A stretch of 24,742 bases of DNA from JAAYCI01 sp964371725 (GTDB lineage: Bacteria > Bacillota > Clostridia > Oscillospirales > Ruminococcaceae): NCBI GenBank assembly GCA_964371725.1, contig CAYJNQ010000025.1, positions 1 to 24,742 on the forward strand, in the 5' to 3' direction. Shown piece by piece: positions 15,401-22,088 of the stretch (its first letter is position 1; every line of letters starts with the position of its first letter). A model generated the notes under the pieces. That model was not told the DNA's origin. It was given only the letters and a program-made list of their open reading frames with translations, and did no database searches. The translations under genes and the position numbers were made by a program.

Positions 15401-15723
15401 CTGGCGCGCTGCTTGTTGGCTACTTCCTGCGCAAGAAGAAAGAGGAAGAAGAGGAACGAGAAGAGCGCTACGAACACAGAACAGAAACCGCCACACGCCT
15501 AAAACGAAAAGGCCCGGCGCGCTTGTTCAGCATTCCCGTGGCCGTGCTTGCAGTCATCGTGTTCATCCTCACAGAGGATATGAGCTTGCCAATGACCATC
15601 GTGGATGAGTGGACGGTTTTGATGCTTCTTATTTTCATTGGGCAAATGATTGTGACGCTTCTCTCGCGCAAAAAGTTTGTGCAAGACGAGGACGAGCAAG
15701 ACGTGGCACACACCGCACCCTAG
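12481..15723 (+). CDS. Large membrane-anchored VWA surface protein with coiled coil and InlB-type repeat
   Basis: A GTG start with AAGGAG 9 bases upstream gives 1080 residues. In order: signal/anchor helix (about 11-30); Ala/Glu-rich coiled coil (about 55-190); Asp/Ser/Thr linker (190-235); an InlB/Listeria-Bacteroides-like repeat (about 245-365, with FLGWSTSMD and HLYAKYGE); a von Willebrand A domain (about 455-710) with an intact MIDAS (Asp462-Lys-Ser464-Thr-Ser466, Thr568, Asp598); a beta-rich domain (about 715-840); Pro/Glu/Thr repeats (860-891); then three membrane helices (about 958-983, 1014-1030, 1044-1062) with a charged KKKEEEEEREER loop after the first. There is no LPXTG sorting signal. 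It is probably a metal-dependent adhesin displayed on the surface; the ligand is unknown. It is monocistronic. Similar three-helix C-termini occur on Clostridia repeat proteins. Confidence 0.88.
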   Translation: MKRFSRKQKQIFAGVVSVFLVTVVAVSLLNQGVSPVNIGDQSLPMAAYSQTQAPNLSQLEEALERANEKLALAVQEEAAAQDALTAAQTAVAAADSGLTIAQTLQAEAATAAEAAVSAAAAAAEDEALASAASAAEAALAEADANLATAQQTQSDAQTALPLAQAALDAAVQAAIAAQEEADAAQDAFTSAGGSASSTTTDDSTEGDSTEDDSTEDDSDAQDDDSAQSTEQAETFSMQQQSLLDGEEDETSYEVVLHTLNNKLLRYNNAESTNAYISAISTEYATLEPELVQNEDGEVVEVTVGAEALSAAGTPSAAVAYSDFLGWSTSMDMSDLSVIPAGSAHTFAPESGTEEEGVVTFHLYAKYGEIETGSSHSIRANGQTFQALAYPASELAATGNLPAPVLYTPIQSEHLQTLEDGSGGLYGYKDATWENYEEGLGSIHFDFAMEPQTYDTDIVIVMDKSTSMPSGYVNNGISNWSAAVQAVNNLAQGLMSDGNSANNRVALVQFAGNTINSFNFQNNWADFDSRFVETAPSGCNYFRDAEGNIIQDYGQPAEGTVENPSGDGTNYTLGLEQARVFAESREDAGRNLVVLFVSDGYPEALLSYSNPTHLYRAWTQDYDGVQHHSVNIAASKDTAHPNVQAANGQSVLAQFSPTIYTIGIGTASNADSLIALSAQTGGTHSSIGWAQENDIDSLGDIADTIFGEDELLVEMTDAVITDVIADEFSLLIDEEHPVTLQRGEGEAITLTQAQSAVPDVHEYWVETIDYEGETRQQITVNMGTIDRNLLRVKFYITAANADMAGGNYPTNEEHTLSYKENDETKTRNDLGEPELPVDAEEPPVPLLPVAPATTPDEIPQTPTEETPEVPTEETPQTPTEEAPQVPTGETPAAAGEGADTLPPIPAEAPAPAVADFAITLPGGFNFDIPEAFVPLAAALEDTSIEIAGNEIPLAAFGESWALLNLLLTVATALASGALLVGYFLRKKKEEEEEREERYEHRTETATRLKRKGPARLFSIPVAVLAVIVFILTEDMSLPMTIVDEWTVLMLLIFIGQMIVTLLSRKKFVQDEDEQDVAHTAP
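13084..13134 (+). repeat. Tandem 15-bp repeat encoding DSTED units in the VWA gene
   Basis: GACAGCACCGAGGAC occurs from 13084, 13099 and 13114 (the first with GGC at the end) plus a partial fourth copy, coding for an acidic Asp-Ser-Thr-Glu linker. Copy number may vary between strains. Confidence 0.85.
15058..15153 (+). repeat. Four 24-bp repeats encoding a Pro/Glu/Thr stalk in the VWA gene
   Basis: Four 8-residue units (TPTEETPE, VPTEETPQ, TPTEEAPQ, VPTGETPA) in phase, likely an extended spacer between the ectodomain and the membrane segment. Alternating T/V starts suggest an original 16-residue duplication. Confidence 0.85.
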
Positions 15724-15760
15724 CGCGTGTTGCCACGGCCCAAATGCACGCCCGAAAGAT

Positions 15761-15822
15761 AGAATCGTACCCGCCCGTGTTCCGGCCGACGCACTTTTGG
15801 CCAACACACGGGCGGGTATTCT
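15761..15822 (+). terminator. Long hairpin after the VWA gene, probable terminator without U-run
   Basis: ACCCGCCCGTGT (15769-15780) pairs perfectly with ACACGGGCGGGT (15806-15817); AGAAT (15761) and ATTCT (15818) extend it past a 3-base bulge, and GGCC/GGCC closes an inner loop. No T-run follows, so it could be a Rho-independent terminator of poor type or an mRNA 3'-end stabilizer. Confidence 0.55.
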
Positions 15823-15875
15823 GTATATGCACTACAAACAAAAAGCCCAAAGAAACCGCTTCCCGTTAGCCTTCA

Positions 15876-15905
15876 TTGACTTTGCATGGGGGAATTTGGT
15901 ACAAT
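15876..15905 (+). promoter_or_regulatory. Promoter for gltX-glnS
   Basis: TTGACT (15876-15881), 18 bases, TACAAT (15900-15905). Predicted transcript start near 15912, giving a leader of about 77 bases. Confidence 0.75.
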
Positions 15906-15931
15906 TGAATCAATAGAAAGTGTAGAAAATG

Positions 15932-15968
15932 GGGGGCAAAAAGGCCGAAAATGGCCGTTTTAGCCCCC
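15932..15968 (+). repeat. Hairpin in the gltX leader
   Basis: GGGGGC (15932-15937) pairs with GCCCCC (15963-15968), followed inward by AAAA with TTTT and GGCC with GGCC around a GAAAAT loop. It ends 6-7 bases before the ribosome site AGAGGAG and has no T-run; it is far too small for a T-box. It may shield or stabilise the 5' end. Confidence 0.6.
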
Positions 15969-15988
15969 AATACAAGAGGAGACGATTT

Positions 15989-17638
15989 GTGGATACCGAA
16001 AAATTGGCACAACTGCTATTTCCCCAAACGACGCAATCGTGCGAGGAACTGGAGCAGTGTTTTGCACCGCGAAGCCTGCGCGAAGGCGCACGCGTGACGC
16101 GCATGGCACCCAGCCCCACGGGCTTTATGCATCTTGGCAACCTATATGGTGCCATTGCAGACGAACGTTTGGCGCACCAAAGCGGGGGCGTGTTTTTTTT
16201 GCGCATTGAAGACACAGACCAAAAGCGAGAAGTGGAAGGCGGCGTAAGCACCATTCTGTCTGTGTTTGAAGAATATGAATTGCCTTTCGATGAAGGCGCC
16301 TGCGAAGGCGGGGAGAAGGGAGCATATGGCCCCTATTATCAGCGCAGGCGCAAAGATATTTACCATGTGTTTGCAAAAGAGCTGGTTTTGCAAGGCAAGG
16401 CCTACCCTTGTTTTTTAAGCGAGGAAGAGCTTGCGGATATGCGCGAAGAGCAGGCCGAAAACAAACTGGATTTTGGCTGTTACGGCCGCTTTGCCCGCTA
16501 TCGAGATTGCCCCTACGACGAGGTGGCGCGCCGCATTCAAAACGGCGAAAGTTACGTGGTGCGTTATCGCAGTGAAGGCAATGCCGAAAACCGCATCAAG
16601 CTGGGCGATGTGATTCGCGGCGTTTTGGAGTTGCCGGAAAACATCCAAGACGTGGTGCTGCTTAAAAGAGACGGCATTCCCACCTATCACTTTGCCCATG
16701 TTGTGGACGACCACCTCATGCGCACAAATTTGGTGGTGCGCGGCGAAGAGTGGCTGGCTACGCTGCCCATTCATGTGCAGCTGTTTGCCGCCTTGGGCTG
16801 GAAGGCGCCGAAATACCTGCACACGGCCCACCTCATGAAGCAAGACGGCAACGCAAAGCGCAAGCTCTCGAAACGCAAAGACCCCGAGCTTGCCCTTGGT
16901 TTTTACAGCGAGATGGGCTATCCCACACCGGCTGTGAAAGAATATCTCATGACTTTGCTCAACTCGAACTTTGAGGAGTGGCGGCTTGCAAACCCCGAGG
17001 CAGATCTCAACGATTTTGCGTTTTCGGCCAAAAAAATGTCCGTTTCCGGCGCCTTGTTCGACCTTCAAAAATTGAACGATGTGTCCAAAGGTGTCATCAG
17101 CCGCATGGAGGCCGAGACGGTGTTTTCCGGCCTGCTGGCCTGGTGCCGGCGCTACGATGCGGCCTTTGCCGAGCTGCTTTTGGAGGACGAAGCCTATGCG
17201 CTGCAAATGCTTTCGGTGGGGCGCACGGGGCCAAAGCGCCGCAAAGACATAACCATGTGGCGCGAGGCAAAAGAGTATTTCAGCTTTTACTACGACACAT
17301 TGTTCGTTGCGTGCACCAATTTGCCGCAAAACCTCACGCCCGAAAAAGCGCGCGAAATTTTAAATGGCTATGCCTATGCTCCAAGCGAGGATGCGGAGGC
17401 CTGGTTTGCACGCCTTAAAAATTTGGCCGAGAGCGTGGGTTTTGCCGCCAATATGAAGGACTACAAAAAGAACCCGGAGCAGTACGGCGGCCATGTGGGG
17501 GATGTATCCATGCTGCTGCGCCTGGCCATTACCGGGCGCGAACAAAGCCCGGACTTGTGCGAAGTGATGCAAATTTTGGGCGAAGAACGCGTGACAGGGC
17601 GTCTCACACAGATGCAAAATAATTTGTCAGCGCTTTAG
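15989..17638 (+). CDS. gltX: Glutamate--tRNA ligase, long Clostridia type
   Basis: The 549-residue class I synthetase charges tRNA(Glu). The catalytic motif is in the form PSPTGFMHLGN (HLGN at residues 48-51, in place of HIGH), with FLRIEDTD after it and KLSKR (292-296) for KMSKS. An N-terminal extension of about 35 residues precedes the catalytic core, a feature of the Clostridia variant, and the protein is longer than the usual 480 or so. The start is GTG 15989, with AGAGGAG 8-9 bases upstream; an in-frame ATG at 15929 lies inside the leader hairpin region and lacks a ribosome site. glnS follows after 11 bases. Whether it also charges tRNA(Gln) cannot be told from sequence. Confidence 0.94.
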   Translation: MDTEKLAQLLFPQTTQSCEELEQCFAPRSLREGARVTRMAPSPTGFMHLGNLYGAIADERLAHQSGGVFFLRIEDTDQKREVEGGVSTILSVFEEYELPFDEGACEGGEKGAYGPYYQRRRKDIYHVFAKELVLQGKAYPCFLSEEELADMREEQAENKLDFGCYGRFARYRDCPYDEVARRIQNGESYVVRYRSEGNAENRIKLGDVIRGVLELPENIQDVVLLKRDGIPTYHFAHVVDDHLMRTNLVVRGEEWLATLPIHVQLFAALGWKAPKYLHTAHLMKQDGNAKRKLSKRKDPELALGFYSEMGYPTPAVKEYLMTLLNSNFEEWRLANPEADLNDFAFSAKKMSVSGALFDLQKLNDVSKGVISRMEAETVFSGLLAWCRRYDAAFAELLLEDEAYALQMLSVGRTGPKRRKDITMWREAKEYFSFYYDTLFVACTNLPQNLTPEKAREILNGYAYAPSEDAEAWFARLKNLAESVGFAANMKDYKKNPEQYGGHVGDVSMLLRLAITGREQSPDLCEVMQILGEERVTGRLTQMQNNLSAL

Positions 17639-17649
17639 GGGGAGAAGAA

Positions 17650-19323
17650 ATGCACGATTGGAAGGAAAGCATGGAGCTTGGCTCCAATTTTATCTACGAT
17701 ATCATTGAAAACGATTTGGAAAGCGGTTTTGCGCATCCGATTCACACGCGTTTTCCGCCGGAGCCAAACGGCTATTTGCACATTGGCAGCGCCAAGGCCA
17801 TTTGGGTGAACTACTCGGCGGCCATGAAATACGGTGGGGCGTTTAATTTGCGCTATGACGACACAAACCCCCTGCGTGAAGACGACGAATATGTGCGCAG
17901 CATCGAGGAAGATTTGCGTTGGCTGGGCGCCGAGCCAAACGGTGGCATTTTTTATGGATCGGACTATTTTGAAAAGTGCTATGAATATGCCGAGCTGCTC
18001 ATTCAAAAAGGGCACGCCTATGTGGACGATTTGAGCCAGGAAGAGATGCGCGAATACCGCGGTACACTTACGGAGGCGGGGCGCGAGAGCCCTTATCGAA
18101 ACCGAACGGCAGAGGAAAACCTTTTGCTGTTTCGCCGCATGCGTGCGGGCGAATTTGAGAGCGGCAGCCGCACCTTGCGTGCCAAAATCAACTTGGCATC
18201 TTCGAACATGAATATGCGAGACCCCGTTATCTATCGCATTTTGCACGCCGAGCATCACCGCAGTGGCTCTGCTTGGTGTGTGTATCCCATGTACGATTTT
18301 GCGCACCCCATTCAGGATGCCATTGAGGGCATTACGCATTCTTTGTGTTCCATTGAGTTTGAAAACCACCGCCCTTTGTATAATTGGGTGGTGAATCGGA
18401 TAGGGTTTGAAAAAAAACCGCATCAGTTTGAGTTTGCACGGCTCAACATCACCAACACCGTGATGAGCAAACGTTATTTGCGCGAGCTTGTGGAAACGGG
18501 CACCGTGGATGGCTGGGACGACCCGCGCATGCCCACCCTGTGCGCCTTGCGCCGCCGCGGCTACACGCCTTCGTCCATTGTGGAGTTTGTGCGCAGGGCC
18601 GGTGTGGCCAAGGCCTACAGCACCGTGGACATCCGCCTTTTGGAATATTGCATCCGCGAGGAGCTCAACAAAGACGCCCAGCGCCGCATGGCTGTGTTGG
18701 ATCCCATCCGTGTTACCATCACGAATTACCCCAAGGGGAAAGAGGAGACTTTCCCAATTCCCAATAACCCCACAAACAGCGAAAGCGGGCACCGTGAAGT
18801 GGCTTTTTCGGGCGAAATTTACATTGAGCGCGAAGATTTTGCCGAGGTGCCGCCCCCGAAGTGGCAGCGCCTTCGCCCCGAAGGCGAGGTGCGCCTTATG
18901 GGCGCCTACATCCTGCGCTGCAACGAGGTGGTGAAAGACGAAAACGGCGAAGTTTGCGAGCTTTTGTGCACGGCCGATTTGGAAACCGGAAACCAAAAGC
19001 CTTTGGATGGGCGCAAGGTGAAGGGCACCATTCACTGGGTGAGCACAGCCCATGCCGAAAATGCCGCAGTTTGCCTGTACGACAATTTGTTTACCAAGGA
19101 AGATTTGAATGATTTGCCCGAAGACGAGAGCTATTTGGACCATTTGAACGAAAATTCCTTGCAGGTGTTGCAAAATGCAAAGTTGGAGGCCACTTTGGCA
19201 AAGGCACAGCCGGGCGAGCGTTTCCAGTTTGTGCGCATGGGTTATTTTTGCAAGGACAGCAAAAACGGGAACACGTTCAACCGCATTGTAAAACTGAAAG
19301 ACAGCTTTAAGTTGGAGGGGTAA
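17650..19323 (+). CDS. glnS: Glutamine--tRNA ligase
   Basis: The 557-residue class I synthetase forms Gln-tRNA(Gln) directly. It has the GlnRS form of HIGH, PPEPNGYLHIGSAKA (His44-Ile-Gly), the NLRYDDTNP segment, and VMSKR (271-275) as KMSKS; length fits bacterial GlnRS (about 555). The C-terminal two beta-barrel anticodon-binding region is present (about residues 340-550). GGGGGAG lies 7 bases before ATG 17650, 11 bases after gltX, so the two are one operon. Most Gram-positives make Gln-tRNA by GatCAB instead; GlnRS in Firmicutes is patchy and thought to have been acquired by transfer, so its presence is notable though known in Clostridia. Confidence 0.97.
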   Translation: MHDWKESMELGSNFIYDIIENDLESGFAHPIHTRFPPEPNGYLHIGSAKAIWVNYSAAMKYGGAFNLRYDDTNPLREDDEYVRSIEEDLRWLGAEPNGGIFYGSDYFEKCYEYAELLIQKGHAYVDDLSQEEMREYRGTLTEAGRESPYRNRTAEENLLLFRRMRAGEFESGSRTLRAKINLASSNMNMRDPVIYRILHAEHHRSGSAWCVYPMYDFAHPIQDAIEGITHSLCSIEFENHRPLYNWVVNRIGFEKKPHQFEFARLNITNTVMSKRYLRELVETGTVDGWDDPRMPTLCALRRRGYTPSSIVEFVRRAGVAKAYSTVDIRLLEYCIREELNKDAQRRMAVLDPIRVTITNYPKGKEETFPIPNNPTNSESGHREVAFSGEIYIEREDFAEVPPPKWQRLRPEGEVRLMGAYILRCNEVVKDENGEVCELLCTADLETGNQKPLDGRKVKGTIHWVSTAHAENAAVCLYDNLFTKEDLNDLPEDESYLDHLNENSLQVLQNAKLEATLAKAQPGERFQFVRMGYFCKDSKNGNTFNRIVKLKDSFKLEG

Positions 19324-19407
19324 AAATTGGTTTTTGCGAAGCCGTAGCGATGGCGCCTTTTGTTTTCAAAAGGACGCGAAGGCAACGCCGGGAAGAGGGG
19401 GTACAGA

Positions 19408-19920
19408 ATGAGAACCTTGATTGTCTATGCAACGAAGTATGGAACCACCGAGCGCTGCGCGAAACTTTTGGCCGAGGCATTTCACTGCAGCGTGGACCTT
19501 GCCAACCTTTCGAAACGGGAACAGCCCGATTTGCACGATTACAATTTAATTGTGGTGGGCAGCCCCATCTACGAAGACCGCCTGCACCCAAAAGTGCAGC
19601 ACTTCTGCAAGAAAAACAAACAGATTTTGCTGGCGGGGCGTTTTGCTTGTTTTGTGTGCCAAACCAAAACATCGAGCGCCGCACAACAAAGTTATTTGAA
19701 TAACTATGATGCGGAACTGCTGCAACACGCACTGACCAAGGCCAATTTTGGCGGGGAAGTGAACTGGGAAAAACTTACACTTGCCGACCGTGTGCTCTAT
19801 GGAAAAGAGAGCTATGACGAAGCAAGGCGCACCGGCCAATCCATTCACACAGATAAAATCAAAAGCTTTGCCTTTGCCCTTGCCTTGAACGACAAAGACT
19901 ATCACCTAAGCGAAAACTGA
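19408..19920 (+). CDS. Flavodoxin-domain protein (HemG-like)
   Basis: The 170-residue protein has a flavodoxin-fold N-terminus (TLIVYATKYGTTERCAKLL) with the phosphate-binding loop ATKYGTT for FMN, then the second strand LIVVGSPIYEDRLHPKVQHF, whose GSPIY loop contacts the flavin. The size and the later LTLADRVLYG segment resemble the protoporphyrinogen oxidase HemG-like flavodoxin group, but no haem gene is nearby, so the electron-transfer partner is unknown. The start ATG 19408 has GAGGGGG upstream; the frame extends to 19360 without a ribosome site. It lies 84 bases downstream of glnS in the same direction; a small CCTTTTG-loop-CAAAAGG hairpin (about 19356-19374) lies between them. Confidence 0.82.
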   Translation: MRTLIVYATKYGTTERCAKLLAEAFHCSVDLANLSKREQPDLHDYNLIVVGSPIYEDRLHPKVQHFCKKNKQILLAGRFACFVCQTKTSSAAQQSYLNNYDAELLQHALTKANFGGEVNWEKLTLADRVLYGKESYDEARRTGQSIHTDKIKSFAFALALNDKDYHLSEN

Positions 19921-19957
19921 TGCCGAAACCGCTTTTTGCAAGCCCGCGTGTGTAAAA

Positions 19958-20015
19958 CCTTGGGGCGCTGCCCCAAACTCCGCCTGCTTTTCGAGAAAAG
20001 CAGGGGCAAAAGCTT
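19958..20015 (+). repeat. REP-like intergenic repeat, copy A
   Basis: Contains the small hairpin TTGGGGC-gct-GCCCCAA (19960-19976), CCGCC, then a second hairpin of CCTGCTTTTC with GAAAAGCAGG (19983-20004) and GGGCAAAAGCTTT. The same modules recur inverted at 20475-20529. Repeats of this CTTGGGGCGCTGCCCC kind are common between genes of Oscillospiraceae, from general knowledge. Confidence 0.7.
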
Positions 20016-20021
20016 TCTCTG

Positions 20022-20181
20022 GGTAGTGTTGACACAAGTGTTCAATCGTATGATTATGGCGATTTTTCCGTCATACTTCGTTGTCAAAACTCACATTCCA
20101 TAAAGGAGTGCATCGTTTTTCTGCCTTGTCTGGCGAAAAAATCGTTCAAAATCATTTGTTTCAACGCATGTCAACACTACC
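20022..20181. mobile_element. MITE-like element, 160 bp, 13-bp perfect terminal inverted repeats
   Basis: GGTAGTGTTGACA (20022-20034) and TGTCAACACTACC (20169-20181) are exact reverse complements at the ends of a 160-bp non-coding segment. Inside, GTATGA (20048-20053) matches TCATAC (20071-20076), and CGATTTTTCCG (20060-20070) matches CGAAAAAATCG (20134-20144) inverted with one mismatch, so the whole can fold. No transposase fragment and no clear target-site duplication is seen. It may be mobilised by an IS elsewhere; the IS family was not identified. Confidence 0.55.
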
Positions 20182-20303
20182 TTAAGGGCGCAAAAAACAA
20201 GAGCGTGCACAAACGGAAAGCGTTAGGGCGATTTTTTTTGAAGATCACGCCGCAGGGTAGCGAGGTTACGCGCTGCGCCTGCGCGAAACGGGTTCCCATC
20301 CAT

Positions 20304-20352
20304 CAAAAACAGAAGCCGTGCTTGTGCTTTACAAGCCCGGCTTCTGTTTTTG
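20304..20352. terminator. Bidirectional intrinsic terminator
   Basis: CAAAAACAGAAGCCG (20304-20318) and CGGCTTCTGTTTTTG (20338-20352) form a perfect 15-bp stem, with an inner GCTTGT/ACAAGC stem. The TTTTTG at the 3' side in both directions serves as the U-run. It suits the convergent flavodoxin and murC transcripts. Confidence 0.88.
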
Positions 20353-20474
20353 TGTGACCTTAGCAGCGCAAATGGGGGTGTAGTGCGAAGCCTCGCTGTC
20401 CTGTGGCGTGTGACTTTTCAAAACATCGCCCTTTGGCATTTCGCTTGAAGCCGCCTGCGCTGTGTGTGTCCTTT

Positions 20475-20529
20475 GGAAAAAAGTTTGCCCACGTTTCAAA
20501 GTGGCGGGGCTTTAGGCAGCGCCCCAAGG
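20475..20529 (-). repeat. REP-like intergenic repeat, degenerate inverted copy B
   Basis: On the minus strand it reads CCTTGGGGCGCTGCC (15 bases identical to copy A), then CCCCGCC, an imperfect CCAC-loop-GTGG hairpin in place of the second hairpin, and GGGCAAACTTTTTTCC. Module order and spacing match copy A. Confidence 0.6.
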
Positions 20530-20592
20530 GCTTTCCACCGCCCGGTGCAACGGCTTTTTTGATACAGCCTCTTTTTGATTTTGTGCCGCAGC

Positions 20593-21960
20593 CTATTCCA
20601 ACATCATGTGTGCACACTTGTAAATGTCGCCACAGCCCAGGGTTAGCACCAAATCTCCCGGTGCCGCGTGCTGCATCACATAGTTTGCCACCTCGCGCTG
20701 GGTTTCAAACCATACACTGTTTTCAATGCGCGCCGCCAGCTCTTCGGTGGTGATGTTGTGGTCTTCTTTTCGCTCTCGTCCGCCCATGATAGCCGTCATC
20801 ACCACATGGTCTGCCAGCGAAAGCGCCTGCGCAAATTCGTCGAGATGCTGTTTGGTTCTTGTAAAGGTATAGGGCTGGAACACGGCCCAAACCGCGCCGT
20901 AATCCATGGCGGCTGCCGCACCCAATGTGGCCAGCAATTCGGCGGGGTGGTGGGCGTAGTCATCCGCAACCACAACACCGCCTCGTTCGCCCAAAATTTC
21001 GAAGCGTCGCCCCGTGCCACGAAAACCGGCAAGCCCTTCCAAGCACTGTTTCGATGTGGCACCCACGGCCCTGGCCGCCACATAGGCCGCCAAGGCGTTG
21101 TATACATTGTGCCGCCCGGGCACGGCCAAATTCACCCTGCCTTGCGGCAGGCCGTCTTCCAGCACCTCGAAAGAAAAATAGGCCGCACGCGGCTCTTGCA
21201 AGTGCACCGCACGTACATCCGCCCTTTCGCTAAGGCCAAAACCTCTTTTGGCTTGCGCCAACCCTTGCACGGCCTGCACACTTTTGTCGTCGTCTGCATT
21301 GAATACGATTTCCCCTGTGGACAAGGCGCAAAAATCGCGAAAAGCCTTTTGCAGGTTTTGCATATTGCCAAAATACTCAAGGTGGTCGCTGTCTATGTTC
21401 AAAAGCACGGCAATGTTTGGCACAAGCTGCAAAAAGGTGTGGTGATATTCACAGGCCTCCACCACAATGCTATCCCCGTGGCCCTCTTTTCCGTAGCCGT
21501 CAATCAGGGGCAATTTTCCGCCTATCACGGCGGCGGGGTCTAGCCCTGCCTGTTCTAAAATTTGCACACACATGCCCGTGGCCGTGGTTTTGCCATGCGT
21601 GCCCGCCATGCAAACCGAGCGCTTGTACAGCCCGGTTACATAGCCCAAAAGCACACTGCGCTCGATGCAGGGAATACCCAGGCGAAGGGCCTCTTTGCGT
21701 TCTTCGTTGTCCTCGCGGATGGCCGCCGAATACACCACCAAATCGGCCCCGTGCACATGCTCTGCCTTGTGTGGCATCATCACCAAAACACCGGCCTTGC
21801 GCTCGGCCTGCAAAATGCTTCCCTCGTTCACATCACTGCCCTGCACACGGTGCCCACACGCAAGCATGATTTGCACCAAAGGATACATCCCACTGCCGCC
21901 CACACCCACAAAATGTAAGGTTTTGGGCTCTTTGAGCAAGCGCGAGAGTTCAGCTTTCAT
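20593..21960 (-). CDS. murC: UDP-N-acetylmuramate--L-alanine ligase
   Basis: The 455-residue cytoplasmic enzyme adds the first L-alanine of the peptidoglycan stem to UDP-MurNAc using ATP. It has an N-terminal nucleotide motif FVGVGGSGMYPL (residues 17-28), the ATP loop GTHGKTT (120-126), the Mur-ligase segments NIDSDHLEYF and PGRHNVYNALAA, and the C-terminal DDYAHHP motif. Length is standard. AAAGGA precedes ATG 21960 by about 10 bases. It is not beside other mur genes; it is divergent from a GT-C-like membrane protein gene and has its own promoter. Confidence 0.97.
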   Translation of the reverse strand: MKAELSRLLKEPKTLHFVGVGGSGMYPLVQIMLACGHRVQGSDVNEGSILQAERKAGVLVMMPHKAEHVHGADLVVYSAAIREDNEERKEALRLGIPCIERSVLLGYVTGLYKRSVCMAGTHGKTTATGMCVQILEQAGLDPAAVIGGKLPLIDGYGKEGHGDSIVVEACEYHHTFLQLVPNIAVLLNIDSDHLEYFGNMQNLQKAFRDFCALSTGEIVFNADDDKSVQAVQGLAQAKRGFGLSERADVRAVHLQEPRAAYFSFEVLEDGLPQGRVNLAVPGRHNVYNALAAYVAARAVGATSKQCLEGLAGFRGTGRRFEILGERGGVVVADDYAHHPAELLATLGAAAAMDYGAVWAVFQPYTFTRTKQHLDEFAQALSLADHVVMTAIMGGRERKEDHNITTEELAARIENSVWFETQREVANYVMQHAAPGDLVLTLGCGDIYKCAHMMLE

Positions 21961-22002
21961 AAAACGGTCTTCCTTTCATCGTGCGTGTAATATCTTTCTT
22001 TT

Positions 22003-22031
22003 AGTATAGCATATTTGAGCAATCCTGTCGA
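22003..22031 (-). promoter_or_regulatory. Promoter for murC
   Basis: TCGACA (22026-22031), 17 bases, TATACT (22003-22008) with an extended TGC ahead of the -10. Confidence 0.8.
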
Positions 22032-22044
22032 AGTGTGCTATACT
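22015..22044 (+). promoter_or_regulatory. Promoter for the GT-C-like gene
   Basis: TTGAGC (22015-22020), 18 bases, TATACT (22039-22044) with extended TGC. It interleaves with the murC promoter; the two -10 regions form the inverted repeat AGTATAGCA/TGCTATACT (22003-22011 and 22036-22044). Confidence 0.7.
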
Positions 22045-22088
22045 GAAACAGATGGCAGAATACGGGCAGAACAGGGGGAGGCAGGAGA

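Larger units (their letters stand above)
19921..20592. other. 672-base non-coding stretch with repeats, MITE-like element and terminator
   Basis: No convincing gene is present: frames are short, without ribosome sites, and cross repeats. Contents in order are REP-like copy A, a MITE-like element, about 120 bases with nothing recognised (20182-20303), a long bidirectional hairpin, about 120 bases with nothing recognised, and inverted REP-like copy B. It separates convergent flavodoxin (plus) and murC (minus) genes. Confidence 0.85.

Noticed and set aside
15929..15988. Earlier ATG start for gltX
   Set aside because: No ribosome site, and the added residues would be coded by the leader hairpin; the GTG at 15989 has a good site.
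17635..19173. 512-residue frame on the minus strand opposite glnS
   Set aside because: Antisense to a clear GlnRS gene; composition typical of a shadow frame, no start signal, no motif.
20029..20057. Outward or inward promoter in the MITE (TTGACA in the terminal repeat)
   Set aside because: The only -10-like match, TATGAT, is 14 bases away, too close; at 17 bases the sequence is GATTAT.
19902..20087. 61-residue minus-strand frame over the end of the flavodoxin gene and the MITE end
   Set aside because: It crosses the REP-like repeat and the MITE terminus and has no ribosome site or recognisable motif.
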